From Hymenobacter daecheongensis DSM 21074 (GTDB lineage: Bacteria > Bacteroidota > Bacteroidia > Cytophagales > Hymenobacteraceae), in NCBI RefSeq assembly GCF_900141805.1, contig NZ_FQYN01000004.1, forward strand, positions 1 to 64,000: DNA of 64,000 nt, given 5' to 3'. The translations under genes were made by a program, and so were the position numbers. Shown here in pieces: positions 36,712 through 44,524 of this stretch (positions are counted from its first letter, which is position 1; every line of letters starts with the position of its first letter). The notes beneath the pieces are model-generated. The model made no database searches, was not told where the DNA came from, and saw only the letters and a list, made by a program, of their open reading frames with translations.

Positions 36712-37932
36712 TTAGCGCAATTTCAAAGTAACCAAAGTCAATATCGCCAGCATAATGCCCACAATCCAGAACCGCGACACGATTTTGGATTCGTGGTAGC
36801 CCAGCTTCTGGTAGTGGTGGTGCAGCGGCGACATGCGCAGCAGCCGGCGGCCTTCGCCGTACTTTTTGCGGGTGTATTTAAAGTAGCCCACTTGCACCAT
36901 CACCGAAAGGTTCTCAATCAGAAACACGCCGCAGAGCACCGGAATCAGCAGCTCTTTGCGCACGATGAGGGCCAGCACGGCAATGATGCCGCCGATGGCC
37001 AGGGAGCCCGTGTCGCCCATGAATACCTGGGCCGGATACGAATTATACCACAGAAAGCCCACGCAGGCCCCCACGAAGGCGGTGCAGAAAATCACCAGCT
37101 CGCCGGAGTTCGGAATGAACATGATGTCGAGGTAATCGGCCAGGAAAGCGTTGCCGCTTACGAAGCAGAAAATAGCCAGCGTGATGCCGATGATGGCCGA
37201 GGTGCCGGCCGCCAGCCCGTCGAGGCCATCGGTGATGTTGGCCCCGTTGCTGACGGCCGTGATGATGACGATGACGATGGGAATGTAGAGGAAGCTGTAC
37301 AGGCCGTTGAAAAACGGGCCGGCGTAGCTGAACAGGTTGCCGTAGTTCAGCTCGTTGTTTTTGGCGAAGGGAATGGTCGTAATCATCAGCTTCACGTCCT
37401 GATACACGCTGCTGGCATCTACGGCCGAGGTTTCGCCGTTGGGCAGCAGGTACTGGCGCACGGTCACGTCGTCGGAGAAAAACAGCACCCAGCCCACGGT
37501 GATGCCCAACCCAATCTGGCCCAGCACCTTGAAGCGTCCGCTCAGGCCCTCCTTGTTCTTCTGAAAAACCTTGATGTAGTCGTCAATAAAGCCAATCAGC
37601 CCCAGCCAGACCGTGCTCAGCAGCATGAGCACGATGTAGATGTTGTGGAGCTTGGCAAACAGCAGCACGGGCACCAGAATGGCCAGCAGAATAATCAGCC
37701 CGCCCATAGTCGGCGTACCTTTTTTCTCCATCTGGCCCTGCAAACCCAGGTCGCGGATACTTTCGCCCACCTGCTTTTTCTGCAGCAGCCGAATGAGCCG
37801 CGCACCAAACAGCTGCGCGATGATGAGCGAGGTGATAACCGCCATGGCGGCTCGGAACGAGATAAACTGGAACACGCCCGCGCCGGGCAGGTGGTAGTGT
37901 TTGTCGAGGTAGTCGAAGAGGTAATAAAGCAT
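36712..37932 (-). CDS. mraY: Phospho-MurNAc-pentapeptide translocase
   Basis: 406 aa, ten hydrophobic helices. '[15 protein letters not shown]', '[13 protein letters not shown]' (DD motif), '[15 protein letters not shown]' and '[13 protein letters not shown]' form the Mg2+/substrate site. MraY joins UDP-MurNAc-pentapeptide to undecaprenyl phosphate, giving lipid I. It has the extra periplasmic segment seen in Bacteroidota (about residues 155-200). Gaps on both sides are filled with inverted repeats. Confidence 0.96.
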   Translation of the reverse strand: MLYYLFDYLDKHYHLPGAGVFQFISFRAAMAVITSLIIAQLFGARLIRLLQKKQVGESIRDLGLQGQMEKKGTPTMGGLIILLAILVPVLLFAKLHNIYIVLMLLSTVWLGLIGFIDDYIKVFQKNKEGLSGRFKVLGQIGLGITVGWVLFFSDDVTVRQYLLPNGETSAVDASSVYQDVKLMITTIPFAKNNELNYGNLFSYAGPFFNGLYSFLYIPIVIVIITAVSNGANITDGLDGLAAGTSAIIGITLAIFCFVSGNAFLADYLDIMFIPNSGELVIFCTAFVGACVGFLWYNSYPAQVFMGDTGSLAIGGIIAVLALIVRKELLIPVLCGVFLIENLSVMVQVGYFKYTRKKYGEGRRLLRMSPLHHHYQKLGYHESKIVSRFWIVGIMLAILTLVTLKLR

Positions 37933-38037
37933 TGGCGCGGGGTTCAGCGGCGAGCGGTCAGAATTTCGGCAAGCTGCAAAGGTTCGGGTTTTTCAGGTTT
38001 CGGCAAGCGTTGCGTTTGTGCGGATTTTGGCGTAGGA

Positions 38038-38143
38038 CACTAGAACGTCATTCCGAGCGCAGCCGAGGAATCTCGCCCGCTTCGTTGAATTACTACTCAG
38101 CCGTCAGCACGCAAGATTCCTCGGCTGCGCTCGGAATGACGTT
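38038..38143. repeat. Inverted repeat (CATTCCGAG type) between mraY and murE
   Basis: The left unit 38038-38076 is identical over 39 bp to 11497-11535. The right arm 38114-38143 is its inverted copy (AGATTCCTCGGCTGCGCTCG…). The remaining gap (37933-38037) shows no gene or clear signal. Confidence 0.88.
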
Positions 38144-38149
38144 TCCATT

Positions 38150-39652
38150 TCATTTTCCCAATAGATCAAACATTTCTGCCAATACTTTCCGGTCGTCAAA
38201 CTCGGCGCGCACACCCTGAATTTCCTGGTACGTTTCATGGCCCTTGCCGGCTACCAGCACAATATCGCCGGGCTGGGCCAGGGCTACGGCGGTTTTGATG
38301 GCCTCGCGGCGGTCCGGAATGGTGAGCACCTTGCCCAGGTCCGGCGCTTGCACGCCGGCCTGCATCTGCCGCAGAATCTCATTAGGGTCTTCGAAGCGCG
38401 GATTGTCCGAAGTCAGCACCACGCGGGCGGAGCCCTGACAGGCCAGATTGGCCATCACGGGGCGCTTGGCCGCGTCGCGGTTGCCGCCGCAGCCCACCAC
38501 GGTAATGACCTGCTGGCTGGGCTGGCGAATGTCGGCGATGGTCGAAAGCACGTTTTCCAGCGCGTCGGGCGTGTGGGCATAGTCCACGATACCGGTGATG
38601 CGCGACTTGGGGGCCAGCAGCGGCTCGAAGCGGCCTGGGGCTGAAGTGAGGCCCGAAAGCACGGTGAGCACCTCGGTAGCATCTTCGCCCAGCAGCACTG
38701 CCGCGCCATACACGGCCAGCAGGTTGTAAGCATTGAACACCCCAATGAGGCGAAACTGCGCGTCGCGGCCATCCACATCGAGGTGCAGGCCATGCACGGC
38801 GTTTTCGATCAGGCGGGCGCGGAAGGTGGCGGGGCCGCGCAGGGAGTAGGTTTCGCGGGCGGCGGCTGTGTTCTGCAGCATCACCGGACCGCGCTTGTCG
38901 TCGGCGTTGGTGAGGGCAAAGGCGTTCTTATCCAGCGCGTCGAAAAAGCCCTTTTTGGCCCTCAGGTAGTTGTCGAAGGTGCCGTGGTAGTCGAGGTGGT
39001 CGTGGCTCAGGTTGGTAAAAATCCCACCCGCGAAGCGCAGCCCCGTCACGCGGTGCTGCACCACGGCGTGCGAGCTGACCTCCATAAAGGTGTGGGTGCA
39101 GCCGGCCCGCACCATCCGGGCCAGCAGCTCGTTCAGCCGGATGGCGTCGGGTGTGGTGTGGGTGGCCGGAATAACTTCCTCATCAATCTGGTTCTGCACC
39201 GTGCTCAGCAACCCCACATGGTAGCCCAGCTCCCGAAACAGCTTGTGCAGCAGCGTGGCGCAGGTGGTTTTGCCATTGGTGCCCGTGATGCCGACCAGCT
39301 TGAGCTGCCGCGACGGGTGCCCGTAGAACGTGGCCGCCATGCGGGCCATAGCCGTAGCGCTGTCGGCCACCTCTATATATAAGGTGTCGGCCTGCTGTTC
39401 GGCCGGCATTTCCTCGCACACCACGGCCGCCGCGCCCAGCGCCACGGCTTTGCCGATGAACTGGTGGCCGTCCGTCTGGGCGCCGCGCAGGGCAAAAAAC
39501 ACCGTGCCGGGGCCAGCCTGCCGCGAATCCAGCGTGAGGGCCTGGATAATCGGGTTGGTGGCGCCGTGCTGCCGGCGCACGGCCACATCGGCCAGCAGGG
39601 CGGAAAGAGGATGCGTAGGGGAAGCGGCGTTGGTCAAAGCGGAGTCAGTCAA
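38150..39652 (-). CDS. murE: UDP-MurNAc-tripeptide synthetase MurE (meso-DAP type)
   Basis: 500 aa. MurE adds the third residue of the stem peptide. 'VGITGTNGKTTCATLLHKLF' is the P-loop, and 'VVLTSDNPRFEDPNEIL' contains DNPR, the motif associated with meso-diaminopimelate rather than lysine. 'LVAGKGHETYQEIQG' closes the C-domain. The start appears to be TTG at 39652 (MTDSALTNAAS) after a T run; internal ATG codons come too late. It lies 24 bp after ftsI. Confidence 0.95.
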   Translation of the reverse strand: MTDSALTNAASPTHPLSALLADVAVRRQHGATNPIIQALTLDSRQAGPGTVFFALRGAQTDGHQFIGKAVALGAAAVVCEEMPAEQQADTLYIEVADSATAMARMAATFYGHPSRQLKLVGITGTNGKTTCATLLHKLFRELGYHVGLLSTVQNQIDEEVIPATHTTPDAIRLNELLARMVRAGCTHTFMEVSSHAVVQHRVTGLRFAGGIFTNLSHDHLDYHGTFDNYLRAKKGFFDALDKNAFALTNADDKRGPVMLQNTAAARETYSLRGPATFRARLIENAVHGLHLDVDGRDAQFRLIGVFNAYNLLAVYGAAVLLGEDATEVLTVLSGLTSAPGRFEPLLAPKSRITGIVDYAHTPDALENVLSTIADIRQPSQQVITVVGCGGNRDAAKRPVMANLACQGSARVVLTSDNPRFEDPNEILRQMQAGVQAPDLGKVLTIPDRREAIKTAVALAQPGDIVLVAGKGHETYQEIQGVRAEFDDRKVLAEMFDLLGK

Positions 39653-39676
39653 AAAAAAGGAAATCGGGTACTAAGG

Positions 39677-41986
39677 CTAGGCCCGGGGCCGCGGCTCGGC
39701 CGGTCGGCCGGCTTGCTGAGTGAGCTGTTTGGGCTTGGGCTTTACGGCTGGCTTAGGCTTAGCCTGGGTCGGATCAGCCTCCACGGGCAGCAGCAGGCGG
39801 TTTTCGGCCAGCTTGGTCGAGGCCGGCATGGCCACCGGGGCCGGGGCCGCGGGCTTGGTGCCAATGGCTTCCAGGGCCAGCACCACCACCGCCCCGCGCC
39901 GGATGGCGCTGCCTGCCTCCACCGATTGCTGCCGCACGCGGCCGTTGCCTACGGCCCGCACGCGCAGTCCGCGGTTTTCGAGCAGAAACAGCGCGTCGCG
40001 CAGGGTCAGGCCCGTCACGTCGGGCACGCGGCCGGGGCGCACGGCCACGGGCTGCCATTCCACGGCCTTGGCGTTGGAGTCGGTGGTGGTGGCGGCGCGT
40101 ACCCAGTCGTCGCCGGAAGCTTGGCTCTGGCTCGACACGCCCATTTTCTGGCATACCAGCGTCAGCTCATCCTGCAGGCCGGCGCGCACCGAGGGCACGC
40201 GCGACTTGTTCAGCGGGGCGCGGGCCAGCAGCGGGCGCTGGCTGGCATTATCGCGGGCCATGGCCTTGTCGGCCACTTCGCGGAAAATCGGCGCGGCCGT
40301 CTGCGCCCCCGACCAGTTGGCCCCAATCGGTGAATCGACCACCACAATGCAGCTGTACTTGGGCTTATCGGCCGGAAAATAGCCGCAGAAGCTGGTCGAA
40401 TACATCTTCGTGTAGCGGCCGTTCTTGAATTTCCAAGCCGTGCCGGTTTTACCCGCAATGGAAAAATCCGTCGTTTTAATGGCCTTAGCGGTGCCTTCCA
40501 GCACCACGCCTTCCAGCATCTGGCGCAGCTTGCCCAGCGTGGCATCCGAGCAGATTTTGGGAATGAGCACCTGCGGCTCAAACTGCTCCACCACCTTGTC
40601 GGCCTGCCGGATTTCCTTCACAATCATGGGCTGCACCTTCACGCCGTTGTTGGCAATGGCGTTGTAGAAGGCCAGCGTCTGGAGCGGAGCCAGCTTCAAT
40701 TCGTAGCCGATGCACATGGTGCTGAGCGAAGTGCGGCTCCAGGAGCGGTCCGTGGGGTCCTTCACGTAGGGCCGCGCCTCGCCCGCCATCTGGAAGCCCA
40801 GCGGCTTGTCGAGCCCGAACTTCTTCAGGTAGTCGGTGTATTTGTCGGGCTTGGTGCTGAAGTGGTCGTTGATAAGCTTGGCCACCCCGATGTTGGAAGA
40901 ATTCTCAATTACCTGCTTCACCGACAGCCGCCCGTAGGCGTGGGTGTCGGTTTTCACGGCCCCCGCGATGCGCATGGAGCCGGTGCGGCCGGTATTCACG
41001 GTATCATCGAGCGAGATTTCCGGAAACTCTTCCAGCAGCGCCATCATCGAGGCCAGCTTGAAGGTGGAACCCGGCTCGGTGCGGCCCTGGTCGGCAATGG
41101 CGTAGTTGTAGTCCTCGCGGTACACGCCGTCGGCTACCTTGCCCAGGTTGGCTACGGCTTTGATTTCGCCGGTCTGCACTTCCATCAGAATCACGCAGCC
41201 GTAGGCCGCCCGGTTCTCGACCAGCGACTTAAGCAGCGCGTTTTCGGCCACGTCCTGCAGGTTGATGTCGAGCGTGGTTTTCACGTCGAAGCCGGGCTGG
41301 GGCTTGATTTCGGTGCCGTCGTAGATGGGCTTGTTGCCGCCGGGCAGGCGCTCAAATAGCGCCTCGCCGTCTTTGCCGGCCAGGTGGCGGTTGTAGGTAA
41401 ATTCCAGGCCCGCGCCGTTTTTGTCTTCGTTCAGGAAGCCGATGGTGCGCTGGGCCAGCCCGCCAAATGGCCGGAAGCGCTTGTCCACCTTCTCGAAAAT
41501 GACGCCGCCCTTGTTTTTGCCGCCCCGGAAAATGGGCCACTGCGCCAGCTGCTTTTTCTCCTGGTAATTAATCTGCCGCGAGTTCAGGCGCACGTAGCGC
41601 ACCGGGGCTTTGGGGTTGTGGGCATTCTTGAGCTTGCGCAGGTATTCCTGCGGGCTCCGGTCGCCGAAGAAGCGCGAAAGCATCAGCGCCAGCGAGTCGC
41701 TGCCAGCGCGGAAGGTCTTGTCGTCCACCACGCTTGGGTCCCAGGCCACGCGGTAGAAGGGCAGCGAGGTGGCCATGATACTGCCGTTGTCGGAGAGCAG
41801 CATGCCGCGGGTGGCAAACACGGGCTGGTACACCACGCGCCGCTCCTGCTCCAGCGCCTTCCACCGCGCGCCCTCATTAAACTGGATGCGTGACACCTTC
41901 CAGACAATGGCGCACGAGAACAGGCACACGCCCAAAAAGGCCAGCCGAACGCGGGTAACAATGGATTTCTTAACGCTTCCTTTCAT
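39677..41986 (-). CDS. ftsI: Septal penicillin-binding protein (FtsI/PBP3-like) with PASTA domain
   Basis: 769 aa. An N-terminal helix ('RLAFLGVCLFSCAIVWKV') and dimerisation domain precede the transpeptidase with 'EPGSTFKLASMM' (SxxK), 'SSN' in 'VIENSSNIGVAKL', and 'AGKTGTAWKF' (KTG). A PASTA domain ('VPDVTGLTLRDALFLLENRG') lies around residues 655-715, and the tail is basic and proline-rich. It cross-links septal peptidoglycan with FtsW. Its ATG overlaps the ftsL stop (TAATG). Confidence 0.94.
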   Translation of the reverse strand: MKGSVKKSIVTRVRLAFLGVCLFSCAIVWKVSRIQFNEGARWKALEQERRVVYQPVFATRGMLLSDNGSIMATSLPFYRVAWDPSVVDDKTFRAGSDSLALMLSRFFGDRSPQEYLRKLKNAHNPKAPVRYVRLNSRQINYQEKKQLAQWPIFRGGKNKGGVIFEKVDKRFRPFGGLAQRTIGFLNEDKNGAGLEFTYNRHLAGKDGEALFERLPGGNKPIYDGTEIKPQPGFDVKTTLDINLQDVAENALLKSLVENRAAYGCVILMEVQTGEIKAVANLGKVADGVYREDYNYAIADQGRTEPGSTFKLASMMALLEEFPEISLDDTVNTGRTGSMRIAGAVKTDTHAYGRLSVKQVIENSSNIGVAKLINDHFSTKPDKYTDYLKKFGLDKPLGFQMAGEARPYVKDPTDRSWSRTSLSTMCIGYELKLAPLQTLAFYNAIANNGVKVQPMIVKEIRQADKVVEQFEPQVLIPKICSDATLGKLRQMLEGVVLEGTAKAIKTTDFSIAGKTGTAWKFKNGRYTKMYSTSFCGYFPADKPKYSCIVVVDSPIGANWSGAQTAAPIFREVADKAMARDNASQRPLLARAPLNKSRVPSVRAGLQDELTLVCQKMGVSSQSQASGDDWVRAATTTDSNAKAVEWQPVAVRPGRVPDVTGLTLRDALFLLENRGLRVRAVGNGRVRQQSVEAGSAIRRGAVVVLALEAIGTKPAAPAPVAMPASTKLAENRLLLPVEADPTQAKPKPAVKPKPKQLTQQAGRPAEPRPRA

Positions 41987-42702
41987 TAGCGGGGCCGATT
42001 GGAAGTGGTTTGGGTTTTTGCCGCCGAACGGGCCGGGGCTTTCTTGGCTGCTTTTTTAGGGGCCGTGTGCGGCGCTTCCACCGTGCGGGCCCGGCGGGCG
42101 GGCAGCAGTGCCCGCGCCGAATCGGCGGTGGCGGCCGAGTCGCGGGCGGCCAGCACGGCCAGCGAGTCGGCGTTGATGACGGGCATCCGGTCCAGCTCGG
42201 CCTCATCGAGGCGGCCGGCGGGCACGCTGATGCGGAATGGCGGCGACGAGCTTTCCACCAGTCCGTAGGCCGCCACTTTGCGGGCCACCTCGCTCTGCTT
42301 GCTGGCCTCCATGTAGTCCGATTTCAGGGTGGTGTAGTCGGCGCGCAGGTCTTCGGTTTCGAGGCGCAGCTTCTGAATGCTGCGGTTCATGCGGTTGCCC
42401 CAGTGCGTATTGCCGATGTACACCAGCGTGAGCCCCATAATGAACAGCACGTGCGGCAGGTAGCGCACCGGCAGCCCCTCCCGAAACAGGTCGTCCATCC
42501 GGGTGAAGCGCTCCAGCACCGTAAATACGCTCCAGGCGCTGCGCGGAGCCGCCTTTTCGGCCTTGGGGGCGCGGGGCCGGGGTTCCGGCGCGGGCTCCGG
42601 CATGGCCACCGGCTCAGCCACCGGCAGCGGCGGCGCTGCTTCCCGGGGCACATTCTGCCGGGGCGGCGTGGCAGCGGTGGGTTTGATGGTGTTGGTAGCC
42701 AT
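41986..42702 (-). CDS. ftsL: FtsL-like divisome protein
   Basis: 238 aa, longer than E. coli FtsL (~120). A Pro/Ala/Arg-rich cytoplasmic N-terminus (1-90) is followed by one helix ('HVLFIMGLTLVYIGNTHW'), a coiled-coil stretch ('SIQKLRLETEDLRADYTTLK') and a basic, Ala/Pro-rich tail. The single-pass-plus-coil layout and the place between rsmH and ftsI identify it; direct sequence similarity is weak. It would activate FtsW-FtsI at the septum together with FtsQ. Confidence 0.82.
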   Translation of the reverse strand: MATNTIKPTAATPPRQNVPREAAPPLPVAEPVAMPEPAPEPRPRAPKAEKAAPRSAWSVFTVLERFTRMDDLFREGLPVRYLPHVLFIMGLTLVYIGNTHWGNRMNRSIQKLRLETEDLRADYTTLKSDYMEASKQSEVARKVAAYGLVESSSPPFRISVPAGRLDEAELDRMPVINADSLAVLAARDSAATADSARALLPARRARTVEAPHTAPKKAAKKAPARSAAKTQTTSNRPR

Positions 42703-42708
42703 GACTCA

Positions 42709-42835
42709 AGTAAGAATTAGGAATTAAAAATTAAAAAGCAGCTGGCACGCCGCCAAGAGTTGCCGGGGCATAGCAGCCAAGAAAAGGAGCGTTCCAACGA
42801 TTCATTTTTAATTCTTACTTCTCAATTTTTAATTG
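42709..42835. repeat. AT-rich inverted repeat between ftsL and rsmH
   Basis: AAGTAAGAATTAGGAATTAAA-type sequence at 42709-42737 faces TTTTTAATTCTTACTTCTC-type sequence at 42800-42835. The right arm includes the 17-mer TTCTCAATTTTTAATTG and covers the rsmH stop codon and its last residues (AIKN). Confidence 0.82.
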
Positions 42836-43745
42836 CGACGCGGAGCTTCGCACTCCGGGCGCGGCTGTTCAGGGCTACTTCTTCGGCCGAGGCCTCCACC
42901 GGCTTGCGCGTGAGCACCTCGAAGGGCGTATGCGTGTGGCCGTAGAAGTCTTTTTCAGCCTCACCAAAGAATTTGCCCTTCGCCATAAAGTTCTTCACCA
43001 GCCGGTCTTCCAGCGAGTGATACGACATGACCACCAGCCGGCCGCCGGGGCGCAATACTTGTGCCGTTTGCTCCAGCATCTGCTGCAAAGCCGTCATTTC
43101 GTCGTTCACCTCGATGCGCAGCGCCTGAAAAACCTGGGCCAGGTATTTGTTTTCCTTACCCCTGGGCATGCAGCTCTGGATGGCTTTTTTCAGCTCGCCA
43201 ATGGTCTGAATGGCGTTGCCGCGCCGGGCCGTGGCCAGGGTGTTGGCCAGGGTGCGGGCGTTGGTCACCTCGCCATACATGCCGAAGATGCGGTGCAGGT
43301 CGGCGGCCGGGTAGTCGTTCACGATGTCGGCGGCGGTGCGCGGGCCCTCGGGGTCCATGCGCATGTCCAATGGGCCGTCGAAGCGGGTGCTGAAGCCGCG
43401 TGCCGGCGTATCGAACTGGTGCGACGACACGCCCAGGTCGGCCAGCAGCCCATCGACGGGCAGCGCGCCGTGGCGGGCCAGCTCGGCGTGCAGGTCGCGG
43501 AAATTGGCGCGGATGAAGGTAAACTGCGGCCGGGCCAGCTGCGCCGCCTCGGCTTCCGCATCGGCATCCTGGTCGAAGCTGTAGAGGTGGCCGGTGCTCA
43601 GGCGCTCCAGCATCCGGGCCGAGTGGCCGCCGCCGCCGAAGGTCACGTCTACGTAGCGGCCGTCGGGGCGCATGGCCAGTGCTTCGAGGCACTCGGCCAG
43701 CATCACGGGCCGGTGGTAGGCGGTATCGTTTTCAAGCTCACTCAT
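42822..43745 (-). CDS. rsmH: 16S rRNA (cytosine1402-N4)-methyltransferase
   Basis: 307 aa. RsmH methylates C1402 in the decoding centre. 'YHRPVMLAECLEAL', the SAM motif 'YVDVTFGGGGHSARMLE', 'LLADLGVSSHQFDTPARGFS' and 'YHSLEDRLVKNF' are classic. It starts with an ATG overlapping the mraZ stop (ATGA), so the two are probably coupled. Its C-terminal …AIKN and stop are built from the junction repeat. Confidence 0.96.
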   Translation of the reverse strand: MSELENDTAYHRPVMLAECLEALAMRPDGRYVDVTFGGGGHSARMLERLSTGHLYSFDQDADAEAEAAQLARPQFTFIRANFRDLHAELARHGALPVDGLLADLGVSSHQFDTPARGFSTRFDGPLDMRMDPEGPRTAADIVNDYPAADLHRIFGMYGEVTNARTLANTLATARRGNAIQTIGELKKAIQSCMPRGKENKYLAQVFQALRIEVNDEMTALQQMLEQTAQVLRPGGRLVVMSYHSLEDRLVKNFMAKGKFFGEAEKDFYGHTHTPFEVLTRKPVEASAEEVALNSRARSAKLRVAIKN

Positions 43746-44218
43746 GCGGCCAGGGTGCCGCCGAGGGGCGGGGTTTCATGGGTCAAAAATTTCTGAGCCA
43801 GCTTCGAGAAGCTCTGCTGATCCTTAATGAGGTACTCCTCATACTTCTCCGGCTCCCAGATTTCGCAGCGGTTGCCCAGCCCCACGATGATGGCCTCCTT
43901 CTCGATGCCCGAGTAGCGCAGCATGGTGCGCGGCAGCATAAAGCGGCCGATGTTGTCCAGTTCCACCTCCGTCATGCCCCGGAAAAAGTTGCGCTGAAAC
44001 TGCCGGTACTCCTCGTTGAACTCGTCCAGCGCCATCACCTTGTCATGAATCACGCGCCACGACTCGCGCGGATAGAGCACCAGGCAGGGCTCGAAGCCGC
44101 GCACCAGCACCAGCTGGTTGCCGGAAGCTTCCGGCAGGTTAGCCTTCACCTTGGCCGGCAGCACCAGCCGCCCTTTCGGGTCCAGCTTGCATTCATATTC
44201 GCCGGAGAGAAGGTGCAT
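43742..44218 (-). CDS. mraZ: Transcriptional regulator MraZ
   Basis: 158 aa AbrB-like DNA-binding protein that controls the dcw operon in characterised species. The paired motifs 'GEYECKLDPKGRLVLPAKVK' and 'EVELDNIGRFMLPRTMLRY' are the two swapped-hairpin repeats. I use the ATG at 44218 (MHLLSGEYE); the longer frame reaches into the promoter. Three TGGT boxes upstream are its likely operator. Confidence 0.95.
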   Translation of the reverse strand: MHLLSGEYECKLDPKGRLVLPAKVKANLPEASGNQLVLVRGFEPCLVLYPRESWRVIHDKVMALDEFNEEYRQFQRNFFRGMTEVELDNIGRFMLPRTMLRYSGIEKEAIIVGLGNRCEIWEPEKYEEYLIKDQQSFSKLAQKFLTHETPPLGGTLAA

Positions 44219-44258
44219 GGACAAGGGCTGCGAGCGAAGCTCAGGTAACGGATGATAG

Positions 44259-44311
44259 CAAAAGTACACAATACCTCTGAAAAGGCAACCACGATTTACC
44301 ATTTTCTACCA
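44259..44311 (-). promoter_or_regulatory. dcw promoter overlapped by three MraZ-type boxes
   Basis: On the minus strand TTG (44286-44288) is separated by exactly 19 bp from TACTTTTG (44259-44266), a perfect Bacteroidota promoter about 40 bp before mraZ. Three direct repeats TGGTA, TGGTA, TGGTT (44307-44311, 44297-44301, 44287-44291) recur every 10 bp, and the last overlaps the -33 element. E. coli MraZ binds TGGGN repeats with 5-bp spacers; the same geometry here supports autoregulation. Confidence 0.8.
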
Positions 44312-44485
44312 CTACGCCAATAGTGCTTTTAAAGGCTGGAAACAGCATTTTTTAGCTTCTGAATTGCTTTCTCAGCGTGCCGGGGGCCGCAGATGAGCAG
44401 GTGGAAAGTACAGTTTGCCAAAATGGCAGTCTTAGCCTTCCTTCTCCCTTGCCTGAGCGTTTGCCCCGGTAAACGCCTAAGCCCG

Positions 44486-44516
44486 TTCGCACCTGAGCGG
44501 CAGCGGCGTATCTTTG
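44486..44516 (+). promoter_or_regulatory. Candidate promoter of the TonB receptor
   Basis: TATCTTTG (44509-44516) matches TANNTTTG. A TTCG (44486-44489) lies 19 bp upstream as an imperfect -33. The ATG is only 8 bp after the box, so the transcript would be nearly leaderless. Confidence 0.55.
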
Positions 44517-44524
44517 CCGATGCT

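Larger units (their letters stand above)
44219..44524. other. Divergent intergenic region mraZ / TonB receptor
   Basis: 306 bp without a convincing gene. It holds the dcw promoter and MraZ boxes (44259-44311) and the -7 element of the TonB gene (44509-44516). Open frames here (for example from 44393) have no matching codon pattern. Nothing further is visible in 44312-44485. Confidence 0.7.

Noticed and set aside
37933..38037. Possible small gene or murF remnant between mraY and murE
   Set aside because: No Mur-ligase motif or start signal is visible in any frame. murF is absent from this cluster, as is usual in Bacteroidota.
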